DNA of 64,000 nucleotides, taken from Nitrospirota bacterium (GTDB lineage Bacteria > Nitrospirota > Thermodesulfovibrionia > Thermodesulfovibrionales > JdFR-88). This document shows positions 11,223 through 20,354 of this stretch, in pieces. The position numbers were made by a program, and so were the translations under genes. Under the pieces are notes generated by a model. The model searched no databases. It saw only the letters and a program-made list of their open reading frames with translations, and was not told the origin of the DNA. The DNA lies in contig JAJYJS010000005.1 in NCBI GenBank assembly GCA_021789215.1, forward strand, positions 54,151-118,150, in the 5' to 3' direction. The first letter of the stretch is position 1. The number at the start of each line of letters is the position of its first letter.

Positions 11223-12767
11223 TTGGAAGAGACGAACAAGTGGCTCATTGCCGTTACGGTCATGGCCGGCACGATAATGAGCGCCCTTGACACAAGCATA
11301 GTGAATGTGGCCCTGCCCTATATGAAGGGCAACCTCGGGGCCTCCGTCGAGGAGATAACGTGGGTCGCGACGGGCTACATCCTCTCCAACGTCATCATAA
11401 TGCCGATAATAGGCATGCTCAGCGCGCGTTTCGGAAGGAAACGGCTCTATACCGCAAGCGTGGCGCTGTTTACGGCAAGCTCCATGCTGTGCGGGCTTTC
11501 ATGGAGCCTCTCCTCGCTGGTTTTCTTCAGGATATTGCAGGGGGCCGGCGGAGGCGCCCTGATACCCCTTGCGCAGGCCATTTTGCGGGAGGCATTCCCC
11601 CCGGAGGAGCAGGGGCTCGCGATGGGCGTCTACGGTTTCGGCGTCGTGCTTGGCCCGGCCTTCGGGCCGACAATAGGCGGCTGGCTTACGGACAATTACT
11701 CCTGGCCGTGGATTTTCTACATAAACGTGCCTATCGGCATCCTCAACCTTGTGCTGATATCCCGTTTCCTGCACGACCCGCCCTACTTAAAACGGGAAAA
11801 GGGGAAGGTGGACTTCCCCGGGCTCTTCTTCCTGGTAGCGGGGCTCGGGGCATTGCAGCTGCTGCTTGAAAAGGGAGACCAGAAGGACTGGTTTGAATCC
11901 AGCTTCATCGTTTACCTGGCCGTTATCTCACTTGCCGGGCTCGCCTTTTTTATCTGGAGGGAGCTTACCGCCGGCCAGCCCGCGGTCGATTTACGGATAT
12001 TGAAAAACGTGCCATTCACATCGGGGACGTCGCTGGGAGGGGTAATGGGCCTGGGCCTCTACGGGAGCCTGTTTGTCCTGCCCCTTTTTCTCCAGCAGAT
12101 GCTGGGATACCCGGCCCTGGACTCCGGGTTGGTCCTGATGCCCCGAAGCCTGGCCATGGCCTTCGCCATGCCGGTGTCTGGCAGACTGTACAACAGGCTT
12201 GGCCCGCGGGTGCTCATAGGCGCCGGATTGATAATAAGCGCCTTTTCCTTCTGGGAGCTTTCCCGCATGTCGCTTGATGTCGGGTTCCGCGACCTCTTCC
12301 TGCCGCAGTTCCTGCAGGGCACGGGCTTCGGGATGATATTCGTTGCGCTCTCAACCGTTGCGCTGGCAACCGTTGAAAGGCAGAGGATGACGGCGGCCAC
12401 AGGGCTGTATAATGTAGTCAGGCAGGTGTTCGGGAGCATAGGCATAGCCATAGCCGCCACACAGCTTACAAGGGGGGACAACATTTACAGGGCCGCGCTG
12501 GTGAAGAACCTGACGCCCTTCAGCACGGTTGCCTCATACAGGGCCGGCGTGCTTGCCGGGGCCATGGCGGCCAGGGGGGCCGACCCGGTCACTGCCCGGC
12601 ACAAGGCCCTGGGGATAATCGATATGGAACTCGGGCGGCAGGCGGGCATGCTCTCTTTCGACAGGGTTTTCTATTTGATAGCCGTGCTTTTTGTTTTATC
12701 CGTCCCGCTCGTTTTCCTGCTGAAAGAAAAGGGCGGGGCGGCAGGCAAAGAGGTCGTAATCGACTAG
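11223..12767 (+). CDS. DHA2 family MFS multidrug efflux transporter (EmrB/QacA type)
   Basis: 514 aa; LDTSIVNVALPYM, multiple TM helices; directly downstream of tetR. Confidence 0.92.
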   Translation: MEETNKWLIAVTVMAGTIMSALDTSIVNVALPYMKGNLGASVEEITWVATGYILSNVIIMPIIGMLSARFGRKRLYTASVALFTASSMLCGLSWSLSSLVFFRILQGAGGGALIPLAQAILREAFPPEEQGLAMGVYGFGVVLGPAFGPTIGGWLTDNYSWPWIFYINVPIGILNLVLISRFLHDPPYLKREKGKVDFPGLFFLVAGLGALQLLLEKGDQKDWFESSFIVYLAVISLAGLAFFIWRELTAGQPAVDLRILKNVPFTSGTSLGGVMGLGLYGSLFVLPLFLQQMLGYPALDSGLVLMPRSLAMAFAMPVSGRLYNRLGPRVLIGAGLIISAFSFWELSRMSLDVGFRDLFLPQFLQGTGFGMIFVALSTVALATVERQRMTAATGLYNVVRQVFGSIGIAIAATQLTRGDNIYRAALVKNLTPFSTVASYRAGVLAGAMAARGADPVTARHKALGIIDMELGRQAGMLSFDRVFYLIAVLFVLSVPLVFLLKEKGGAAGKEVVID

Positions 12768-12863
12768 AGCCCTCACCCCAACCCTTGTATATATCGGGAG
12801 AGGAAGAAATGAGAATCAATTTAATGAAGCACATTTGACAAAAAGGAGGCTCAGGGCACAAAA

Positions 12864-13520
12864 ATGGACAGGCCAAAAAAAACCATCCTGATAACGGTAT
12901 CGAGGCAGTTTGGAAGCGGCGGCGCATATCTGGGCCAGCGGCTGGCAAAGCGGCTCGGGTACAAATATCTGGACAGGGAGATACTGAGCAGGGCCACCGA
13001 GTACCTGGGCTCGGAGGAGGACCTGCTTTCAAAGAGGGAGGAAAGGCTCTCGGGCTTCTGGGAGAACATACTCAGGGCCTTCATGCTTGGCACCCCTGAA
13101 ACCGCATATGTCCCGCCGCCGATCCGCCCTGTTTATGATGCCGACCTCTTCAAGGCCGAGTCCATGATAATAAGCCAGACAGCCGACAGATACGATTCTG
13201 TAATAGTGGGCAGGGGAGGCTACAGCATCCTCAGGGGCAGGCCGGGCCTTGTGAATGTTTTTGTCCACGCGCCCATGGACTTCCGCATCCGCCGCGTAAT
13301 GGAAGGCTACAAAATTGCCAGCCGGGACGAGGCCGCTTCGCTGATAGAGGAGACCGACGGCGCCAGGGGCCGCTTCCTGGACTCCATAACGGGCGGCAGC
13401 TGGACGGACGCCCTTAATTACCACCTGTGCATCGATACGGCCCGCGCCGGTTTCGACGCGGCCGAAGAGATGGCAATAGCGCTGGTGGACAGCGTGAGAC
13501 AGAGACTCGCCCAATCCTGA
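12864..13520 (+). CDS. Cytidylate kinase-like family protein
   Basis: VSRQFGSGGAYLGQRLAKRLGYKYLDREIL; VIVGRGGYSILRGRPGLVNVFVHAP. Confidence 0.85.
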   Translation: MDRPKKTILITVSRQFGSGGAYLGQRLAKRLGYKYLDREILSRATEYLGSEEDLLSKREERLSGFWENILRAFMLGTPETAYVPPPIRPVYDADLFKAESMIISQTADRYDSVIVGRGGYSILRGRPGLVNVFVHAPMDFRIRRVMEGYKIASRDEAASLIEETDGARGRFLDSITGGSWTDALNYHLCIDTARAGFDAAEEMAIALVDSVRQRLAQS

Positions 13521-13583
13521 GCTTCCGGTTTTTTTGTTACCTTTCCCCTGCCTGTTTTCAGCCCCGCCAGGAGCAACTTGCTT

Positions 13584-13597
13584 TTTTCACGTGAAAA
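13584..13597. promoter_or_regulatory. Perfect 14-bp palindrome TTTTCACGTGAAAA upstream of the MerR-type gene
   Basis: Direct reading; about 34 bp upstream of the ORF start at 13631. Confidence 0.4.
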
Positions 13598-13630
13598 GGT
13601 TTAAATAATTAAACTTGGGATTATAAGATA

Positions 13631-14083
13631 ATGTATATGAAGAGGACAAAAAGCAGCGAGGAGCTTTCGTCAAAGCAGAAGCAGGACATGCCGCTTTACC
13701 CCATCGGGGTCGTTGCGGAACTCGTCGGGACGACTGACCAGACCCTGCGGCTCTACGAGAAGCACGGACTCCTGAAGCCTTCCAGACGCAACAAGAACCG
13801 CTATTACTCCGAGAACGACATCAAGTGGCTCATGTGCATCCGCGACCTCATCCACAAGAAGAAGATAAGCATCGAGGGCATCAAGCGGCTGCTTCAGTAT
13901 GCGCCCTGCTGGGAGATCACCAGCTGTTCCGATGAGCGCAGGTCCAACTGCTCGGCTTACATCGACAAGACGAAGCCTTGCTGGGAGCTAAACCGCATGA
14001 TCTGCAACAGGGCCACGGGCAGGATTTGCGAAGACTGCGTCGTTTATATCTCGGCGAAGCAGCGGGAAAAGAAACTAAAGTAG
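13631..14083 (+). CDS. MerR family regulator with Cys-rich C-terminal domain (two CW motifs)
   Basis: YPIGVVAELVGTTDQTLRLYEKHGLLKPSRRNKNRYYSENDI MerR HTH; APCWEITSC...CSAYIDKTKPCWELNRMIC...ICEDCVVY. Confidence 0.88.
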   Translation: MYMKRTKSSEELSSKQKQDMPLYPIGVVAELVGTTDQTLRLYEKHGLLKPSRRNKNRYYSENDIKWLMCIRDLIHKKKISIEGIKRLLQYAPCWEITSCSDERRSNCSAYIDKTKPCWELNRMICNRATGRICEDCVVYISAKQREKKLK

Positions 14084-15442
14084 TCGCGCGAGCTTCTTTT
14101 CGACGTCCTGGCGTATGCGGTCAAGCGATTGCCCGCTCTTTGCCTCGAACCTCAACACAAGCGCGGGCTGAGTATTTGAAGCCCTGACCAACCCCCATCC
14201 CTCCGGGTACTGGACCCTGACCCCGTCTATGTCTATAACGGGGTGTTCCTTTCTCAGCTCTTCCTTTATCTTTTCGACCACGCCGAACTTTTTGCCGTCG
14301 GGGCAGTCCACCCTTATCTCGGGGGTTGAGAAGGTCCTGGGCACATCGGCCAGCAGTCTTTTTATCGAATATGGCGGGCCGTTCTTATGCAGCACCTCCA
14401 TTGCCCTCAGGCTGGCGTATATTGCGTCGTCATAACCAAAATACCTGTCCTTGAAGAACATGTGGCCGCTCATCTCGCCCGCTATCAGCGCCCCGGTCTC
14501 CCTCATCTTGTCCTTTATGAGGGAGTGGCCCGTTTTCCACATGAGGGGCTTTCCGCCATGCGCGGCTATATCGTCATAGAGGGTCTGGGAGCACTTGACC
14601 TCGCCTATCACCATCGCGCCCGGATGGGCCTTCAGCACCTCCCTCGAAAAAAGTATTAGGAGCTTGTCTCCCCATATCATCTCGCCGTCCTCGTCCACGA
14701 CGCCGACCCTGTCCGCGTCGCCGTCATAGCCTATTCCGATGTTCGCTTTCTGCTTTTTGACCGTGCTTATGAGGTCTTTGATGTTCTCCACGACAACCGG
14801 GTCCGGGTGGTGATTTGGGAACCTGCCGTCCGGCGTGCAGTAGAGCAGCACCGTTTCCGCGCCCAGACCGGAGAAAAGCTGCGGGGCGACAAGGCCCGCA
14901 ACCCCGTTGCCGGAGTCGAGGACGGCCTTGATGCCATTGAAAGGACCGAACTGCGCCCTCAGGTAATCCAGGTAGGCGGGGATTATCTCGTACGTGCTGC
15001 CTGTCCCCCTGCCGTCCACGGTCCTGCCCTGCTCCATGTATTTTCTTATGTCCTGTATCTGTTCCCCAAAGAGCGTCTCCCGCCCGATAGAGAGTTTCAG
15101 CCCGTTGAACTCGGCCGGGTTGTGGCTTGCCGTTATCATCACGCCGCCGTCCACAGGCAGATGGAAGAGCGAAAAATATTGGAGCGGAGTGGGACAGACC
15201 CCTATGTCTATTATGTCGATCCCGCTGTCCATGAAGGCCTGGGCCAGTTTCCCGAAAATCGCCGGGGAGCTTAGTCTTACGTCCCTGCCTATCGTTATCC
15301 GGAGCCTTTCTTCCCTGCCCAGTTTCTCAATGAGGTAAAAGGAAAAGGCCCTGCCTATCGCGTAGATACCCTCTTCGGTGAGGTCTTTTCCCCATACGCC
15401 GCGGATGTCGTATTCCCGGAAGATATTCGCGGGCGGGGTCAT
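14075..15442 (-). CDS. Phosphomannomutase/phosphoglucomutase
   Basis: 455 aa; FREYDIRGVWGKDLTEE, MITASHNPAEFNGLKLSIG, GYDGDADRVGVVDEDG. Confidence 0.95.
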   Translation of the reverse strand: MTPPANIFREYDIRGVWGKDLTEEGIYAIGRAFSFYLIEKLGREERLRITIGRDVRLSSPAIFGKLAQAFMDSGIDIIDIGVCPTPLQYFSLFHLPVDGGVMITASHNPAEFNGLKLSIGRETLFGEQIQDIRKYMEQGRTVDGRGTGSTYEIIPAYLDYLRAQFGPFNGIKAVLDSGNGVAGLVAPQLFSGLGAETVLLYCTPDGRFPNHHPDPVVVENIKDLISTVKKQKANIGIGYDGDADRVGVVDEDGEMIWGDKLLILFSREVLKAHPGAMVIGEVKCSQTLYDDIAAHGGKPLMWKTGHSLIKDKMRETGALIAGEMSGHMFFKDRYFGYDDAIYASLRAMEVLHKNGPPYSIKRLLADVPRTFSTPEIRVDCPDGKKFGVVEKIKEELRKEHPVIDIDGVRVQYPEGWGLVRASNTQPALVLRFEAKSGQSLDRIRQDVEKKLARLL

Positions 15443-15741
15443 TTTGCCTTTTCGCCGGTTATCTTTGCGGGATTGAGATCGGGGTTTATGAGGTATGCCT
15501 CTCCAAAATACTTTGCGGCCTCTTTTTTCTTCCCGATCTTGTAGTATGAGTATCCAAGAAGGTAGTACGCCCCGGCCTCCGGTTTCTCTTTTACATATTT
15601 CTGGAGCAGGGTGATGGTTTTTTTGTATTTGCCCTGCGAATAGGCCGACAGCGCCTCATCGTATGCCGTGGCGGAAAAAGCGGCTGTCTGGAAAAGAAGC
15701 ACCCCGCAAAGGCCCAATGCAATTACCGCACGTCTGACCAT
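15439..15741 (-). CDS. Small secreted TPR-repeat protein
   Basis: 100 aa; N-terminal signal peptide, YYLLGYSYYKIGKKKEAAKYFGEAY. Confidence 0.7.
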   Translation of the reverse strand: MVRRAVIALGLCGVLLFQTAAFSATAYDEALSAYSQGKYKKTITLLQKYVKEKPEAGAYYLLGYSYYKIGKKKEAAKYFGEAYLINPDLNPAKITGEKAK

Positions 15742-15833
15742 GGCTCCTCCTTCTTCAATACAATAATGATACTTAAAAGGGTTTTTTTATCAACCGGGGT
15801 ATAACTTGTTTTTCCCCTTTCAAAAAGTCCCCG

Positions 15834-18173
15834 TCAGTCGACGTCCGAGCCCTCTTTGGACTCTGGCCGGATTGGCTGCAATGTGCCCTTCGCCGGCGGC
15901 TCAGTCCCCTTCCTGAAATATTCCTTGTAAACAGGGTCTATGCCGGGCGTGTTCCCGACTATCGCCCCTGTGTTGGCGTCAACCGTATAAGTCACGATGT
16001 CCTCCGGAGGCGGCTCGAAGTTGTCGGCCGGGGACTTGCCCATCGCGTACCTCATGAAGTCCGTCCAGATGGGGCAGGCCGCAACGGAGCCCGTCTCCCC
16101 GTAGCCGAGGGGGCTCATGTTGTCAAAGCCCACCCATACGCCTGCCAGCAGGTCCGGGCTGAACCCGATAAACCATGCGTCCCGGTAGTCGTTTGTCGTG
16201 CCGGTCTTGCCCGCCACGTTATCGCCAAGCACTCTGGCCCTGTAACCCGTACCGTACCTGACGACGTCCTGGAGCATCGAGGTGGTGAGGAACGCCGTTT
16301 CAGGGCTTATCACCTTCTGGCCCGCGGGCTCATTCGATTCCAGTATCCTGCCCTTTGAGTCGGTGATGTATTTGATCGCTATCGGGGTCACTTTTGTGCC
16401 CCCGTTCGCAAACGGCGCATAGGCGCTCACCAGGTCTATGGGCGTGATGCTCAGGCTCCCCAGGGCAAGGGTCAGGTTCCGCGGCATCGGCTCGTCTATG
16501 CCCAGCAATTTCGCGAACTCTATCGCCTTGTCTATCCCTATTTTGTCGAGGAGTTTTACCGTAACCACGTTTCTTGAATGCGCGAGGGCTTCCCTCAGGG
16601 ATGTCGGGCCCAGGTACTTCTGGTCGTAGTTCTGCGGACTCCATGAGCCGCCGTCCCAGTTGAATGTAATGGGCTCGTCATCTATGACGGTGGCCGGAGA
16701 AAGCCCCTCGTCCATTGCCGCGGCATAGATCACGGGCTTGAAGGAAGACCCCGCCTGCCGCTTTGCGTACAGGGCGCGGTCGAACTCGCTCTGGCGGTAA
16801 TCGTAGCCGCCCACCAGGGCGCGTATGAAACCCGTCTTTGGGTCTATCGCCACCAGAGCACCCTCGGCCGTGGGCTCCTGCTCCAGCGATAAAATGAAAT
16901 TCCTGGCCGTTACGGCCTTTATCCTCACTTCCACCACGTCGCCCGGAGACAGTATCTTCTTCAGATTGAAATTGTTTATTATCCGCACCTTGCCGCCCGG
17001 CCCTATGACCCGCTGCGCCCATAAGGCGTCATTTTTGGAAAGGGTGCCTGTCCGGCCGGACACATCCAGGAGCGCCTTTGCCGGAGTGACGCTGAGGACA
17101 ACCGCCTCGGCTATGTCCCTTGGGGCTGGCTGGACCGATACGGTATCACTTTCGGTCTTTATGTCCTTTATATTTATGTGGCGGAGCGGCCCTCGCCAGC
17201 CCCGGCGCTTGTCCACTTCCCTGAGGCCCTCCCTCAGGGCCTGCTGCGCCTGCACCTGGAAGTCCTTCCTAAGCGTGGTATATACGCGGAGGTCTCCCTG
17301 ATACACCTTCTCGGGGCCGTACTTCTTCTCGAGATATTTCTTCACGTAATCGATGAAATATTGGTAGGACTCGGAAGGCGGCCTCCGGGAACTCAGCCTT
17401 ATGGGCCTTCTGATTGCGTCTTCCATCTGGGCCTTTGAGATATACCCCTCGTGCTGCATCCGCTCCAGGACGACCGTCTGCCTTTCCTTGGCCTTCTGGG
17501 CATTGTTGAAAGGCGAGTATGCCGAAGGCCCCCTTATGAGACCGGCTATGAGCGCGGCCTCAGGAAGCGTAAGCTGGCCCACCGGCTTCCCGAAATAGAG
17601 ATTGGCGGCGGCCTCGACCCCATATGCACCGTGGCCGAAATACACCCTGTTCAGGTAAAGCTCCAGTATCTCATCCTTGGTGAGGTTCTTTTCTATCTTG
17701 ATGGCCAGAGCGGCCTCGCGGAGCTTTCTCTTGAAAGTCCTCTCCGGGCTGAGGAAGGTAATCTTCGCAAGCTGCTGGGTTATCGTGCTGCCGCCCTGTC
17801 TCACCTGGCCGTGAATAACGTCCTGGACGGCCGCCCTGATAATCGCTATGTAATCCAGGCCCTTGTGCTTGAAAAACCGGGAGTCCTCCACGGATATGAC
17901 CGCGTCTATAAGGTTGTCCGGCATCTTTCTGAGCGGCACATAGACGCTCCTGCGGTTGCTCAGCTCCGTAAGCAGGGTATCGTCGTCGGCGTATATCCTC
18001 GAACCGGAGACGTTTCCCCGCTTCAGCTCCGCTATTGAGGGGGTGCCCTTTACCACGCCAAGATAGCCGCCTATAGCCGTTCCGGTTATAAGTGGGATAA
18101 ACAGGAGAAGAAGAATGAACCTGAGCTTCATCGGATGATTATAAAACTTGGGCCGAAATTCTGTCAAAATCAC
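15834..18173 (-). CDS. mrcA: Penicillin-binding protein 1A (start probably at MKLRFILLLL, about 18131)
   Basis: EDSRFFKHKGLDYIAIIRA glycosyltransferase; KRQAGSSFKPVIYAAAM, AHSRNVVTVKLLD, AGKTGTTNDYRDAWFIGF transpeptidase. Confidence 0.96.
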   Translation of the reverse strand: MILTEFRPKFYNHPMKLRFILLLLFIPLITGTAIGGYLGVVKGTPSIAELKRGNVSGSRIYADDDTLLTELSNRRSVYVPLRKMPDNLIDAVISVEDSRFFKHKGLDYIAIIRAAVQDVIHGQVRQGGSTITQQLAKITFLSPERTFKRKLREAALAIKIEKNLTKDEILELYLNRVYFGHGAYGVEAAANLYFGKPVGQLTLPEAALIAGLIRGPSAYSPFNNAQKAKERQTVVLERMQHEGYISKAQMEDAIRRPIRLSSRRPPSESYQYFIDYVKKYLEKKYGPEKVYQGDLRVYTTLRKDFQVQAQQALREGLREVDKRRGWRGPLRHINIKDIKTESDTVSVQPAPRDIAEAVVLSVTPAKALLDVSGRTGTLSKNDALWAQRVIGPGGKVRIINNFNLKKILSPGDVVEVRIKAVTARNFILSLEQEPTAEGALVAIDPKTGFIRALVGGYDYRQSEFDRALYAKRQAGSSFKPVIYAAAMDEGLSPATVIDDEPITFNWDGGSWSPQNYDQKYLGPTSLREALAHSRNVVTVKLLDKIGIDKAIEFAKLLGIDEPMPRNLTLALGSLSITPIDLVSAYAPFANGGTKVTPIAIKYITDSKGRILESNEPAGQKVISPETAFLTTSMLQDVVRYGTGYRARVLGDNVAGKTGTTNDYRDAWFIGFSPDLLAGVWVGFDNMSPLGYGETGSVAACPIWTDFMRYAMGKSPADNFEPPPEDIVTYTVDANTGAIVGNTPGIDPVYKEYFRKGTEPPAKGTLQPIRPESKEGSDVD

Positions 18174-18210
18174 ATAACCATTTTAAATTTAAATAATTTT
18201 CCATTATAGT

Positions 18211-20034
18211 ATGTTTCTAATGACCGGCGAACCGTCATCTGGAAAAGGAGTAATAAAGTCCCTTGGCCTTGTTTTTGGCGACATCGGGACATCCCCCATT
18301 TATACCATCACGGTCATAATACTGCTCACAAAACCCACGGCGGACAACATAATGGGGGTGCTTTCCCTCATTGTCTGGACCCTGATAATCCTGGTAAGCG
18401 TGGAGTACGCGTGGCTTGCCATGAGCCTGGGCAAGAAGGGCGAAGGCGGCACAATAGTCCTGAGGGAACTGCTCGCCTCCCTGCTTAAGTCCGGAAGAAA
18501 AATAGCGTTTGTCTCCTTCCTCTCCGTAATAGGCATATCGCTCCTCATAGGAGACGGCGTGATAACCCCGGCCATAAGCATACTTAGCGCGGTCGAGGGC
18601 CTTCTTCTGATACCCGGCATGGAAAACACCCCCCGCCAGTACCTGATACTAACAGCCGCCCTCATAGCCATTCTCCTTTTTGCCTTCCAGAAGAAGGGGA
18701 CGGAAAAAGTGGCCCGGGCATTCGGCCCCCTCATGCTGGTCTGGTTCGCCGCGCTGTCGGTTTCGGGGTTTGTCTCCATCCTGCACGAGCCGTCGGTCGT
18801 GCTGGCTGTAAACCCTTATTACGCCTTCAGGTTCCTCGCCCATCACGGCATAGCCGGGTTCTTCGTCCTTTCAGAGGTGATACTCTGCGCCACGGGCGGC
18901 GAGGCGCTGTACGCGGACATGGGCCACCTGGGGCGCGGGCCCATAATAAAGGCGTGGTACTTCGTATTCGGCGCGCTCGTGCTCAACTACCTGGGGCAAG
19001 GGGCCTTCCTCATCGGTCATCCGGGGGCCGGAAACGTCCTGTTCGAGATGATATACGGGCTTGCCCCGGCGCTTTACATACCTTTTTTGATACTGAGCGT
19101 CATCGCCACGATAATAGCCTCTCAGGCCATGATAAGCGGCATGTTCTCCATCGTGTACCAGGGCATCACAACCCGCATGATGCCCATGTTCAAGGTGGAA
19201 TACACCTCCGCCGAACTCCGCTCTCAGATTTACGTGGGCACGGTGAACTGGTTCCTGCTGGCCTCGGTGCTGTTCATAATGGTTGAGTTCAGGGAGTCCA
19301 GCCGTCTGGCAGCCGCCTACGGGCTTGCTGTGACAGGCACCATGACGCTCACCGGCATAATGATGACGTGGATATTTCACCTCCGGAGAAAACCCTTTCA
19401 TTCGGCGCTGTCAGCCGGGGTCACACTTGTGGACCTCATGTTCCTGGTCTCAAACACGCACAAGATACCCTACGGCGGGTACTGGTCGATCATAATCGCC
19501 TCCATACCGTTCTGCCTCATATACGTTTACAGGGCCGGGCAGAAAAAACTCCTCAAGTCGATTGAACCCATCCCTTTGAAAAAATTCCTCGGGTCTTACA
19601 ATGCCCTTTACGCGCAGACGAGCAGGATACGGGGCTCGGCGCTTTTTTTCGCGAGGGACCCCAATTACGTCCCCCCTTACATAGCCAACATAATGTTCAC
19701 AAACAACATAATCTACGAGGACAACATAATTGTTTCCATCATTAAAAGGGACGACCCTTTCGGAGTTACGGGGTTTTTCAGGGAAGACCTGGCGCCTGGG
19801 CTGAGGTCATTCGAGCTCCAGATGGGGTACATGGAAGTGGCCGACGTCGAAGAGATACTCAAGGAGGCGGGGATAGAGGAAAAGGCCATCTTCTACGGGC
19901 TGGAGGAGATAGCTACCGGAAATTTCATATGGAAGGTCTTTTCGGTGATAAAGAAACTCACCCCGGCCTTCGTGCAGTTCTATAAGCTGCCCTCAAACAA
20001 GCTCCACGGCGTTGTGACGCGGGTGGAGATGTGA
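18211..20034 (+). CDS. kup: KUP family potassium uptake protein
   Basis: 607 aa; LGLVFGDIGTSPIYT, LIGDGVITPAISILSAVEG, GGEALYADMGHLG. Confidence 0.95.
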   Translation: MFLMTGEPSSGKGVIKSLGLVFGDIGTSPIYTITVIILLTKPTADNIMGVLSLIVWTLIILVSVEYAWLAMSLGKKGEGGTIVLRELLASLLKSGRKIAFVSFLSVIGISLLIGDGVITPAISILSAVEGLLLIPGMENTPRQYLILTAALIAILLFAFQKKGTEKVARAFGPLMLVWFAALSVSGFVSILHEPSVVLAVNPYYAFRFLAHHGIAGFFVLSEVILCATGGEALYADMGHLGRGPIIKAWYFVFGALVLNYLGQGAFLIGHPGAGNVLFEMIYGLAPALYIPFLILSVIATIIASQAMISGMFSIVYQGITTRMMPMFKVEYTSAELRSQIYVGTVNWFLLASVLFIMVEFRESSRLAAAYGLAVTGTMTLTGIMMTWIFHLRRKPFHSALSAGVTLVDLMFLVSNTHKIPYGGYWSIIIASIPFCLIYVYRAGQKKLLKSIEPIPLKKFLGSYNALYAQTSRIRGSALFFARDPNYVPPYIANIMFTNNIIYEDNIIVSIIKRDDPFGVTGFFREDLAPGLRSFELQMGYMEVADVEEILKEAGIEEKAIFYGLEEIATGNFIWKVFSVIKKLTPAFVQFYKLPSNKLHGVVTRVEM

Positions 20035-20293
20035 CACTCCCTGCAATAAAATAAAGCGTCCTGAAAAAAACCGCCCTTCCCTTCCAAAAAAATTCTTGAC
20101 AGCGGGTTTAAAACCTGCTTTTAATCTAAGCTGGTGTTTTTTGCCCCGGTTCAAAGGCACCGGGCGATGCTGAAAAAGGAAAGGAGGCGGTAAATGCATA
20201 CGGAAAATCCCGCGGACCCGTAAGGCAAAAAAATCCTGAATTTACAATTATTAAGGGAATATTTAGCTGAAAGTTTCGAAAGTATTAAATATA

Positions 20294-20323
20294 TTGACAA
20301 AGGAATTTCAAATCTCTTAATAT
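20294..20323 (+). promoter_or_regulatory. Sigma70-like promoter for the downstream porin gene
   Basis: TTGACA - 18 bp - TAATAT, about 30 bp upstream of the ATG at 20355; RBS gaggagg at 20342. Confidence 0.55.
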
Positions 20324-20354
20324 GATGCAAATTTTTTCCACGAGGAGGATGGGA

